DNA from: Clostridiales bacterium
Lineage (GTDB): Bacteria; Bacillota; Clostridia; Oscillospirales; CAG-382
Length of the DNA stretch: 14,766 nucleotides
Assembly: GCA_003452915.1 (NCBI GenBank)
Contig: DMMZ01000060.1
Coordinates: 19,951 to 34,716, forward strand
Direction: 5' to 3'
Part shown: positions 1 through 6,335 of the stretch, in pieces
Layout: each line of letters starts with the position of its first letter
Numbering within the stretch: position 1 is the stretch's first letter
Made by a program: the position numbers and the translations under genes
The notes under the pieces: generated by a model
The model's input: the letters and a program-made list of their open reading frames with translations, nothing else
The model's database searches: none
Told to the model about the DNA's origin: nothing

Positions 1-34
1 TAGGTCGGGGGTTCGAGTCCCTCAAGGCACGCCA
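1..34 (+). tRNA. tRNA, 3' end only (probably tRNA-Arg)
   Basis: Only the 3' part of a tRNA lies in the window. It shows a short type I variable loop, a T arm with the TTCGAGT loop (12-18) between GGGGG and CCCTC, the 3' acceptor strand AAGGCAC, discriminator G31 and an encoded CCA (32-34). The anticodon lies upstream of the window. The T arm and G discriminator resemble clostridial tRNA-Arg, but the isotype is an inference from similarity. It sits 3 bp before tRNA-His, so the two are surely co-transcribed. Confidence 0.85.
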
Positions 35-37
35 AAT

Positions 38-115
38 GGTGGATATAGCTCAGGTGGTTAGAGTATCAGGTTGTGGCCCTGAGGGTCGCCGGTTCAAGTC
101 CGGTTATCCACCCCA
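38..115 (+). tRNA. tRNA-His (anticodon GTG)
   Basis: A full cloverleaf is visible. The acceptor GTGGATA (39-45) pairs with TATCCAC (105-111). The anticodon stem TCAGG/CCTGA encloses loop TTGTGGC, with anticodon GTG at 73-75. The T loop is TTCAAGT. G38 can pair with the discriminator C112, giving the extra G-1:C73 pair that marks histidine tRNAs and is recognised by histidyl-tRNA synthetase. CCA is encoded at 113-115. This is the second tRNA of the cluster. Confidence 0.97.
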
Positions 116-156
116 AAATTAATTTTTCATTAGCATATTCGCATAGAAGGTTTGTT

Positions 157-227
157 GAACAGTGAACAAGGAACACAAAAATTTGGGCAAAAAGCCTTTG
201 CCTTAAAAACTGTTCGGTTCGGTGTTC
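157..227 (+). repeat. Imperfect palindrome of GAAC/GTTC blocks in the tRNA spacer
   Basis: The 146-bp spacer between tRNA-His and tRNA-Pro holds three GAAC blocks (157, 164 and 171, a 7-bp step). These are mirrored by three GTTC blocks (212, 217 and 224). Exact pairings include GAACAGT (157-163) with ACTGTTC (209-215), and GAACAC (171-176) with GTGTTC (222-227). An inner hairpin GGCAAA/TTTGCC (186-191/197-202) sits at the centre. As RNA it would fold as one long imperfect stem in the tRNA precursor. Its role is unknown: it could be a processing structure or a small dispersed repeat. Confidence 0.5.
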
Positions 228-261
228 ATTTTTTATCGAATTTTTTATTAATTTAATATTA

Positions 262-337
262 CGAGGTGTAGCGCAGTTGGTAGCGTACGTGCTTTGGGAG
301 CATGGGGCCGCAGGTTCGAACCCTGTCACCTCGACCA
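262..337 (+). tRNA. tRNA-Pro (anticodon TGG)
   Basis: The acceptor CGAGGTG (262-268) pairs with CACCTCG (327-333). The anticodon stem CGTGC/GCATG encloses loop TTTGGGA, giving anticodon TGG, which reads CCN proline codons with CCA preferred. The T loop is TTCGAAC, the discriminator is A334 and CCA is encoded at 335-337. It is the last tRNA of the cluster and is followed at once by a terminator. Confidence 0.97.
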
Positions 338-380
338 TATAAAAAGAGGGAGTGCCGTTAGGTAACTTCTTCTTTTTTAT
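338..380 (+). terminator. Bidirectional terminator closing the tRNA cluster
   Basis: GAGGGAGT (346-353) pairs with ACTTCTTC (365-372), with two or three G:T pairs. The stem is extended by AAAAA on the left and TTTTTT on the right. The plus transcript therefore ends in a U run just after tRNA-Pro. The left A run gives the minus strand a U run too, so the hairpin can also stop the leucine-rich-repeat gene that converges on it (stop codon at 409-411). Confidence 0.8.
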
Positions 381-408
381 GGTTTAATTCTTTATTCATT
401 CGAAATTT

Positions 409-1182
409 TTATTGATGATCAAGGATTTCTACATATGTTGAATCAGTAACAATTTCACAATGAGGAAGTGATTGCTTCAGCTCGGCAACTGCCTTATCAT
501 CTGCATCAATATTCCAAATGTTAAGAAATTGCATCGTCTTTAGACTTTCAAGTGGTTTAAGGTCATTTATTGGATTTTCATCTAAAATGATTTGATATAT
601 ATTGTTTAAATTTTTAAAGGGGTAATATTAACTATATTATTTGAGCTTAAATTTAAATCCATTAAAATCTCGATATTTAAGAATGGCGAAATATCTGTAA
701 TTAAATTATAATCTAAATGCAGATTATTTAATTTTTTACCGTCAAGTGCAGAAATATCCTGTATACGGTTTCCTGTCGCATGTATCGATTGAATATTATT
801 AAGATTCAGAGGGTTATCCGATGACCATTCAATTTCTGTATTACTAGTGTTATAAGGAGTAACCATAGTATAGAAAATGAATTCACAGGTTACAGCTATT
901 TCAATTTCATTATGAGAAATATATAAAATTTCAGGTAAAATTTCTGTACTAACCTCACTTATTTCAACCATGCTGTTATCTTCAGATATATTAGAAATAT
1001 CTTCTGTGATGATTTCCCGCTTCCGAAATAAATTGTTCGCTTTCTAAAGTATGTTCGCTCTCGGAGTATATTTGGCTCAGATTATCAGGATCAGATTTTA
1101 GTAAGCCATTGAAATACAATACAGCAAACAACAATACCGGAACAAGGATAATTATTATAACTTTTATATATTTATTTTTCAT
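409..1182 (-). pseudogene. Membrane-anchored leucine-rich-repeat protein, split by two frameshifts
   Basis: The start ATG at 1182 has the ribosome site AGAAAGG upstream. Residues 1-30 are basic then strongly hydrophobic (IIIILVPVLLFAVLYF), a membrane anchor or signal. An acidic linker follows, then leucine-rich repeats of the NxIxDISPL type (NRIQDIS, NLITDISPF, NNIVNITPL, NPINDLKPL), a protein-binding fold. The reading frame breaks twice. Near 1014-1020 one extra base shifts the frame, so frame 1 would end as SEAGNHHRRYF. At 615-621 a -1 shift restores the original frame and reading continues LKNLNNIYQIILDENP to a TAA at 409-411. The two shifts cancel and the total is 258 codons. The second site is the heptamer C CCT TTA in the correct phase for -1 slippage. 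Pseudogene decay or homopolymer sequencing errors are the simpler explanations. The partner is unknown. Confidence 0.75.
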
Positions 1183-1322
1183 TCAAACGTACCTTTCTTA
1201 CTATTATTTTATTTATTATAATAGTGATGATTTTTGGTTTTTTTGTTTCACAGTTAATAAAATTATTTACATATTTAACAGAAAGTTTTTGAAATTAATA
1301 ATATTTTCCCGTAAATTCCCTC

Positions 1323-1351
1323 TTGCATTTTCCTCTTTGATGTATTATTAT
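1323..1351 (+). promoter_or_regulatory. SigA-type promoter of the polymerase gene
   Basis: TTGCAT (1323-1328) and TATTAT (1346-1351) are separated by 17 bp. The predicted start point is near 1358, placing the LexA box on the transcription start. Confidence 0.6.
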
Positions 1352-1358
1352 ATACTCG

Positions 1359-1370
1359 GAACATATGTTC
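1359..1370. promoter_or_regulatory. LexA (SOS) box
   Basis: GAACATATGTTC is a perfect palindrome matching the GAAC-N4-GTTC core of the Gram-positive LexA/DinR operator. It lies 17 bp before the polymerase start codon and over the predicted transcription start, so bound LexA would block initiation. This predicts induction by DNA damage. Confidence 0.85.
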
Positions 1371-1386
1371 TTTTGGGAGGATTTTC

Positions 1387-2628
1387 ATGGATAGAGTTAT
1401 ATTACATTCGGATATGAATAACTTTTATGCCAGCGTGGAGTGTCTATATGACTCATCTCTACGTGACAAGCCTATTGCTGTTGGTGGTGACCCTGAGCAG
1501 CGTCATGGTATTGTTCTTGCGAAAAACTATATTGCTAAAGCTTATGGCATACAAACAGGTGAAGCGCTGTGGCAGGCTAAAAAGAAATGCCCCGATATAA
1601 TATTTGTTCCACCGCATTTTGAAAGGTATCTGCGTTTTTCCCAATTGGCAAGAAAGATTTATTACGATTTTACCGACCAGATAGAACCGTTCGGTCTTGA
1701 CGAAGTATGGCTTGATGTAACAGGAAGTAAGACTTTGTTCGGCAGCGGTAAAAAAATAGCTGACGAAATTCGTGAACGGGTTAAAAAGGAGCTAGGAATA
1801 ACAGTTTCTATTGGTGTAAGTTACAATAAAATTTTTGCAAAGCTTGGCTCGGACATGAAAAAGCCTGATGCCATAACAGAAATTTATCCGGATAACTATA
1901 GCGAAAAGATTTGGCGTTTGCCTGTCGGGAAATTATTATATGTAGGTCCGTCAACACAAAAGAAGCTAAGGTACTATGGAATATACACAATCGGTGATTT
2001 GGCGAATACCGACACAAAGTATTTACAGTCCTGGTTTGGTATAAATGGTATAATGCTCTGGCAGTTCGCAAATGGTCTTGACAACTCCCCTGTCAGTATC
2101 ATCGGAGCAAAATCTCAGGTAAAATCTATCGGCAATTCAACTACCACGCCAAAAGACCTGACATGCGATGACGATGTTAAAATAACTCTTTTTCTTTTAT
2201 CCGAGAGTGTTGCCACCCGTCTGCGTGAATGCGGTTTGCTTTGCCATACTGTACTGATTTATGTGAGAGATAACAAATTACAGTCTTTTGAAAGACAAAT
2301 TAAGCTTGAAGATCCTGTTTGTGTTTCTGATATTATTGCAGATAAAGCTTTTTATCTTTTTAAAACGAATATGCAACAGGAATATGCGGTCAGAAGTCTT
2401 GGAGTACGAGCGTGTGATCTAACGATGGACTGTAACCGTCAGATAGGCTTGTTACCCGAAAGTGTACGGATTATGCGGCAGGAGGATCTTGAAAACGCTG
2501 TTGATAATATAAGACGCAGATTTGGACATTATGCAATACGCAGAGGAATAATGCTTGCTGATAAGTCGTTATCAACCTTAAACCCTAAGGATGACCATAT
2601 TATTCATCCTGTTGCTTTTATGAGATAA
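1387..2628 (+). CDS. dinB: Y-family DNA polymerase (DinB/UmuC type), SOS-controlled
   Basis: This is a translesion DNA polymerase that inserts nucleotides opposite damaged bases. The palm opens with LHSDMNNFYASVE: D9 is the first metal ligand and Y14 sits at the steric-gate position that excludes ribonucleotides. LDEVWLDVTGS provides D105 and E106 for the second metal site. A helix-hairpin-helix-like stretch (about 186-210, YVGPSTQKKL) follows in the thumb. QIGLLP (352-357), just before a helical stretch, sits where the sliding-clamp peptide (QxSLF type) lies in Pol IV. At 413 residues it has normal Pol IV length. GLDEVW in place of the common S(I/L)DEAY marks a Firmicutes subfamily, so the dinB symbol is approximate. 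The ATG is preceded by GGGAGG (1375-1380). A perfect LexA box lies directly upstream, and a small gene starts 3 bp after the stop. Confidence 0.93.
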   Translation: MDRVILHSDMNNFYASVECLYDSSLRDKPIAVGGDPEQRHGIVLAKNYIAKAYGIQTGEALWQAKKKCPDIIFVPPHFERYLRFSQLARKIYYDFTDQIEPFGLDEVWLDVTGSKTLFGSGKKIADEIRERVKKELGITVSIGVSYNKIFAKLGSDMKKPDAITEIYPDNYSEKIWRLPVGKLLYVGPSTQKKLRYYGIYTIGDLANTDTKYLQSWFGINGIMLWQFANGLDNSPVSIIGAKSQVKSIGNSTTTPKDLTCDDDVKITLFLLSESVATRLRECGLLCHTVLIYVRDNKLQSFERQIKLEDPVCVSDIIADKAFYLFKTNMQQEYAVRSLGVRACDLTMDCNRQIGLLPESVRIMRQEDLENAVDNIRRRFGHYAIRRGIMLADKSLSTLNPKDDHIIHPVAFMR

Positions 2629-2631
2629 ATT

Positions 2632-2859
2632 ATGAAAATAAACATTGCAGTAAATGTAAGACATGAAACAGACGGCAAGATAACACCTCTTTCAATTATC
2701 TGGGAAGATGGTAGAACCTTCGATATTGACAGAATATCAGATATACGAAGAGCGGCTTCCCTTAAAGCTGGTGGTGTCGGTATGCGATATACCTGTAGAA
2801 TAAGAAACAAGCAGATTTACCTTTTTGACGAAGAAGGCTGCTGGTTTATGGAGGGATAA
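2632..2859 (+). CDS. Small conserved-looking protein coupled to the Y-family polymerase
   Basis: This 75-residue protein has no signal peptide or membrane segment. It is rich in alternating hydrophobic/charged stretches (KINIAVNV, TPLSIIWEDGRTFDI, MRYTCRIRNKQIYLF, GCWFMEG), consistent with a compact beta-barrel. Its ATG is 3 bp after the polymerase stop codon and lacks a clear ribosome site of its own, so translation is probably coupled to the polymerase and it shares the SOS control. From memory, similar small proteins follow this class of polymerase in many Clostridia, but I cannot verify that here and know no function. A role as a polymerase accessory factor is inferred from position only. 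Confidence 0.8.
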   Translation: MKINIAVNVRHETDGKITPLSIIWEDGRTFDIDRISDIRRAASLKAGGVGMRYTCRIRNKQIYLFDEEGCWFMEG

Positions 2860-2890
2860 ATATTCAGTATAATTATTTTGCTTTAAATTA

Positions 2891-2919
2891 TTTACAATTT
2901 TGATATAATATGATATAGT
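2891..2919 (+). promoter_or_regulatory. Promoter of the zinc-ribbon membrane protein
   Basis: TTTACA (2891-2896) and TATAGT (2914-2919) are 17 bp apart, with a TG dinucleotide just upstream of the -10 box. The start codon is 43 bp further on. No terminator is visible between the preceding small gene and this promoter, so some read-through from the SOS unit is possible. Confidence 0.6.
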
Positions 2920-2961
2920 TTATTTATAATTTTCCATACATTCTTAAAGGAGAAATTATTC

Positions 2962-3888
2962 ATGAAAATTTGTTCAAAATGTGGGATTCAAAATAGCGAC
3001 CTTGCAGCGTTTTGTTCGTCCTGTGGTACAGCATTGACAGAAAATTCGCAGCAGACTAACCCAAATAACAACCCTTCCGGTCAACAATTTGGTCAGCCTA
3101 TGGGTTATAATCAATTCGGTCAAGGTCAATATCTAAGTCCGGTAATTAGCGCAGTAAAGTCTCTTGGCTCATCTGTGCTTTTCTTAAGTGCGATTATAAT
3201 TTATACGGTTTCGCTCCTGTTCAGTGGAATAAGCTCCTTTAGTAACACTACATCAGACATATCTTTTTACAAGTATGATGTTGAGTATTATGAAGAAATT
3301 ATAAAGGTTTTGGAAAAATTACTGCCTTATATCACTGCTTTTTCATTAATTGTTATAGCGCCTTCTATACTGTTTTGTATCGGAATGTGGCAGTTCTATA
3401 ACGCTTCACGTAATCCGACCGATGCACCCTTATCAACCTCCGGTTTGAAATTGATAAAAATATCTTCGATTATCAGTCTTGCTTCTTTAGCTTTAATTCC
3501 TATATTTATAATATATCTTATAATTAATATTTCTACTATTGTAGATACCGGTTACAGCTCAATAGTTACTGCTACATTAATAGGTTTTATAATTGGAATA
3601 TTGCTTATTTTAGTGCTTCCTGTATTCTATTATATCGGTATAATAAAAATTGCAAAAACAATAACCAATACTATTTTAACCGGAGTTCCTTCAAACGATA
3701 TATCAGGCTTCGTAATAGTAATGAATTATATTATGGGTGGGTTTAGTTTACTTTCTTTATCTACTGGCGGTATCGGAGCTTTATTAAATGCTTCTTTCTT
3801 TATTTTAATTTCTATAGGGCTTACACAATATAAAAAGACGATGACTCAATTAATTTATAATAATTATTATACTAACACCCCTACTTGA
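2962..3888 (+). CDS. Zinc-ribbon, multi-pass membrane protein
   Basis: The N-terminus is a short zinc ribbon: C4-x2-C7 and C18-x2-C21 would bind one zinc ion. A Gln/Asn/Gly-rich linker follows (about 28-58, with repeated QFGQ). The rest is hydrophobic, with likely membrane segments near 70-91, 122-146, 167-190, 203-230 and one or two in 250-288. A polar loop around 93-120 probably faces the other side of the membrane. Zinc-ribbon plus membrane-domain proteins of this design are common in clostridia and most have no assigned role. I cannot name a substrate. The ATG is preceded by AAAGGAG (2947-2953). The gene stands alone with its own promoter and terminator. Confidence 0.85.
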   Translation: MKICSKCGIQNSDLAAFCSSCGTALTENSQQTNPNNNPSGQQFGQPMGYNQFGQGQYLSPVISAVKSLGSSVLFLSAIIIYTVSLLFSGISSFSNTTSDISFYKYDVEYYEEIIKVLEKLLPYITAFSLIVIAPSILFCIGMWQFYNASRNPTDAPLSTSGLKLIKISSIISLASLALIPIFIIYLIINISTIVDTGYSSIVTATLIGFIIGILLILVLPVFYYIGIIKIAKTITNTILTGVPSNDISGFVIVMNYIMGGFSLLSLSTGGIGALLNASFFILISIGLTQYKKTMTQLIYNNYYTNTPT

Positions 3889-3905
3889 TTAACTTATAAA
3901 GTTAT

Positions 3906-3947
3906 AGACCGAACGTGCTTCAAAAGAAGTACATTCGGTCTTTCTTT
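3906..3947 (+). terminator. Intrinsic terminator after the zinc-ribbon gene
   Basis: AGACCGAA (3906-3913) pairs with TTCGGTCT (3934-3941). The stem continues GTGCTTC/GAAGTAC, with one mismatch and one G:T pair, to an AAAA loop. TTTCTTT follows. It is a clear plus-strand terminator, 18 bp after the stop. Confidence 0.85.
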
Positions 3948-3959
3948 ATGTAGAACAAT

Positions 3960-3976
3960 AAAACGTCATCCGTTTT
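3960..3976 (-). terminator. Possible short terminator of the yaiI-radical SAM unit
   Basis: AAAACG and CGTTTT pair around a 5-base loop. On the minus strand the hairpin begins 5 bp after the yaiI stop codon and its 3' arm ends in TTTT. The stem is short, so this is weak. The stronger hairpin at 3906-3941 lies just beyond. Confidence 0.4.
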
Positions 3977-3980
3977 TAAT

Positions 3981-4424
3981 TTATTTCAAATTTATTTTTT
4001 GTATAAGTTCGTTTAATTTATATTTAAAATCGATATCTTGCATATTTGTTCGTTTTACTGGGCCTTTTATTCTGCCACCAGCATTACGTATCTTTTTTGC
4101 TGTATGACGGGCAAGAAGCAGAGCATCAATGTTTTCCGAGGTATATTCCATACCGTTTTGATTGATTGCATAAGCACTTCGGGAAAGACACATAGCAGCA
4201 AGCCCGTAATCTTGAGTTACAACAATATCACCACTTTTTAACAGATTTACCAAGACAAAATCCACGCTGTCTGCGCCTTTTGATACCGTTAAAGTCTTTA
4301 CTCCGTCCCTCTCGTAAACATGCGAGGTGTCACAAAGGATTATACATTCTATATTATATATTTTTGCCGTTTGAATTGTGATATCGACAACAGGACAGCC
4401 GTCCGCATCAATTAAAATTTTCAT
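3981..4424 (-). CDS. YaiI/YqxD family protein (DUF188, UPF0178)
   Basis: This 147-residue cytoplasmic protein is full length for the family. The start KILIDADGCPV matches the family signature (D6, D8, C10), followed by conserved-type segments KGADSVDF, GDIVVTQDYGLA and the basic NAGGRIKGP. The family has a PIN-like nuclease fold with acidic residues at the putative active site, but no reaction is firmly established. Its start overlaps the end of the radical SAM gene by 17 bp and lies within that gene's last codons, so the two are co-transcribed and probably translationally coupled. The family call is firm and the function unknown. Confidence 0.92.
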   Translation of the reverse strand: MKILIDADGCPVVDITIQTAKIYNIECIILCDTSHVYERDGVKTLTVSKGADSVDFVLVNLLKSGDIVVTQDYGLAAMCLSRSAYAINQNGMEYTSENIDALLLARHTAKKIRNAGGRIKGPVKRTNMQDIDFKYKLNELIQKINLK

Positions 4425-6117
4425 TTATCTCGTTTATCCTTAACTTTTTAAGTTTGTATTCGCCTGTTATAGGGTTTTTATTTTTAAAATTATAATCTAC
4501 ATACACAGCATATGGCTGCGAATATAACAACGCTAAACCACGTTTAACACCTTTTTGTTGACGTGTGGCAGGGTCATTGTCCAGCTTTGCTTTTATTTTT
4601 GACAAGGCTAAGTCCTTTACACGTAAAAAATCAGGAAGCAAGCCTGTCGAATTTGTTGAAAGACGGTCGCACACCATTAAATCACGCAATTTTATCCGGT
4701 CGCAATTCTTCTTAGCTGAAAAATAATCAAAAATCAAAAATGAATATTCATCCAAAGATGATGATTGTTTTCCATAAACGAATTCGCCGAATTCGGTAAA
4801 TAATCTAAAAGGCGAATAACCGCATTGAATCAATAAATATTCTAAGGTTCTGCGAAAACGTCCACTGTTATATAAACGGTTAAGAGCTTCTTCTGTGCTG
4901 TGCAGTAATGTAAAATCTTGTTTGGATAGCCATGGAGTGCTGATTACTTCATAAGGTGACTCCTTTGTGTATTCACAGGGAAACCTTTTGGTATCATTTC
5001 TCATAGCTGAGCCGTGCAATAGCTTTAAGAAACCAAGCTGAAGCATATGTGGTTTCAATTCGAATGCGGCATTAAAACTCTCTTCAAAACTTCTTAAATC
5101 TTCATATGGAAGTCCTGCAATCAAATCGATATGAATATGCATATTTGCATTTTTAATAATTTGCTTAATATTATTTTTCAAACGAACAATGTTTGTTTTA
5201 CGATTTACACTTTCTAAGGTTTTTGGATTAAAACTCTGTAAACCAATTTCCAGTTGAATTGCTCCGACAGGTGCAGTTGAAAGCAAATTTATGGTTTCTT
5301 CATCCAAAATATCACCTGCTATTTCAAAGTGAAAGCATACTCCTTTTGGAATCTTTGTGTTGTAATTATTAATAATAAATTCTATAATTTCGTACGTTCT
5401 TTTTTTATTCGCATTGAATGTTCGATCAACCAGCTTTACCGTCTGTGTACCGCTGTTTGCGAGTAAAATTATTTCATTTTTTGCTTTTTCTATATCGAAA
5501 AAGCGTACGTTTCCGCAGCGTCCCGAAAGGCAAAACGCACAGGAATAAGGGCAACCTCTGCTGGTTTCAAGATAAGAAATTCGTCCGTTTAACGTTTCAA
5601 AATATTCCTTTGTATAGGGTGTCGGCGGTTCTTGATCCGAATTATAGGGCTTGGAAATTATAACATTATTCCCTATGCGATAACATAAACCGGGTAAACC
5701 TTGAACATCCTTACGCTCATTAATTGAATTAAGCAAAAGTGCAAAAGGTTTTTCGCCTTCGCCTGAGATAATGTAATCTACACTTTGATTTTCATTAAAA
5801 ATAGTTTCAGCATTGTAGCTTACTTCCGGTCCACCTAAGACTATGATTATATTTGGTAATAAACTTTTGACTAAGTTAATCAATTCATAAATAGCTGTTA
5901 TATTCCATATATAACAGCTAAAGCCGACCACATGAGGATTTTTTTCTGTTATTCGTGCTAAAACAACTTCTGTTTTTTCATTTATCGTCCCTTCAATAAT
6001 ATGGGCAGATATATTATCCTTGCAATATACTTTTATTCCAGCAAGCAAGCACCAAGGTGCAAGAGAGGAATGAATATACTGAGAGTTTAAAGCACAGATA
6101 ACAACATTCAATTTCAT
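4408..6117 (-). CDS. B12-binding-type radical SAM protein (DUF4080-like)
   Basis: Residues about 1-140 form a cobalamin-binding-type Rossmann domain: the opening ALNSQYIHSSLAPWCL is typical, and IIIVLGGPEVSYN plus VDYIISGEGE are its hallmark strands. The radical SAM core follows with the 4Fe-4S motif C189-x3-C193-x2-C196 (RGCPYSCAFC), the cluster that cleaves S-adenosylmethionine to start radical chemistry. A classic DHxG-type cobalamin ligand is not evident, so B12 may not be bound through histidine. The C-terminal part (about 370-569) resembles DUF4080. The substrate is unknown. The start has GGGAGAG upstream and a TTGATG-N17-TAAGAT promoter. It overlaps the yaiI-like gene by 17 bp. Confidence 0.9.
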   Translation of the reverse strand: MKLNVVICALNSQYIHSSLAPWCLLAGIKVYCKDNISAHIIEGTINEKTEVVLARITEKNPHVVGFSCYIWNITAIYELINLVKSLLPNIIIVLGGPEVSYNAETIFNENQSVDYIISGEGEKPFALLLNSINERKDVQGLPGLCYRIGNNVIISKPYNSDQEPPTPYTKEYFETLNGRISYLETSRGCPYSCAFCLSGRCGNVRFFDIEKAKNEIILLANSGTQTVKLVDRTFNANKKRTYEIIEFIINNYNTKIPKGVCFHFEIAGDILDEETINLLSTAPVGAIQLEIGLQSFNPKTLESVNRKTNIVRLKNNIKQIIKNANMHIHIDLIAGLPYEDLRSFEESFNAAFELKPHMLQLGFLKLLHGSAMRNDTKRFPCEYTKESPYEVISTPWLSKQDFTLLHSTEEALNRLYNSGRFRRTLEYLLIQCGYSPFRLFTEFGEFVYGKQSSSLDEYSFLIFDYFSAKKNCDRIKLRDLMVCDRLSTNSTGLLPDFLRVKDLALSKIKAKLDNDPATRQQKGVKRGLALLYSQPYAVYVDYNFKNKNPITGEYKLKKLRINEINENFN

Positions 6118-6153
6118 TCTGCTCTCCCTTTTTTAAATTGGGTTTATTACTTT

Positions 6154-6182
6154 ATCTTAACTCAAAAATATAAAAACATCAA
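6154..6182 (-). promoter_or_regulatory. Promoter of the radical SAM-yaiI unit
   Basis: On the minus strand TTGATG (6182-6177) is followed after 17 bp by TAAGAT (6159-6154), about 37 bp upstream of the start codon. A TTGACT overlaps just upstream. The palindromic repeat at 6193-6294 begins 10 bp beyond this promoter. Confidence 0.55.
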
Positions 6183-6192
6183 GTCAATATTA

Positions 6193-6294
6193 ATACTAAT
6201 TTTCTTAAGAAACAGCAAGCGAAATTCTTCGAAAAAGTCCATTTATCAAAAACTTTTCCTCGAATTTACCGCTGTTTCTAATTCAAATTAGTAT
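6193..6294. repeat. 102-bp palindromic dispersed repeat, copy 1
   Basis: The element starts with ATACTAATTT and ends with its exact complement AAATTAGTAT. Inside, GAAACAGC (6209-6216) pairs with GCTGTTTC (6271-6278), and AAATTC pairs with GAATTT, so the whole unit folds into one long imperfect hairpin around a loop near 6238-6250. It matches copy 2 at 11410-11511 over 102 positions without a gap, with 84 identities. It encodes no protein. The short, hairpin-shaped, intergenic, multi-copy form suggests a MITE or REP-like element. Confidence 0.85.
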
Positions 6295-6296
6295 AG

Positions 6297-6328
6297 AAAA
6301 AAATCAGAGTAGAATACCGCTCTGATTT
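6297..6328 (-). terminator. Terminator of the GerMN lipoprotein gene
   Basis: AAATCAGAG (6301-6309) pairs perfectly with CTCTGATTT (6320-6328) around a 10-base loop. On the minus strand it is followed by a run of seven T (complement of 6297-6303). It lies 7 bp after the stop codon of the GerMN gene. Confidence 0.85.
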
Positions 6329-6335
6329 TAATTAT

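Noticed and set aside
66..338. Minus-strand ORF with VTGFEPAAPCSQS and TGLEPATLRATT
   Set aside because: It is the antisense of tRNA-His and tRNA-Pro, a well-known type of false protein prediction over tRNA genes.
606..971. Leucine-rich-repeat ORF as a separate gene starting at the ATG at 971
   Set aside because: No ribosome site precedes this ATG, and the same frame reads back without a stop to the upstream anchor region, so it is part of the broken 409-1182 gene.
1109..1417. Plus-strand ORF running into the polymerase start
   Set aside because: It is antisense to the leucine-rich-repeat gene, rich in Tyr/Ile/Phe from AT-rich DNA, without a ribosome site, and it overlaps the LexA-controlled promoter.
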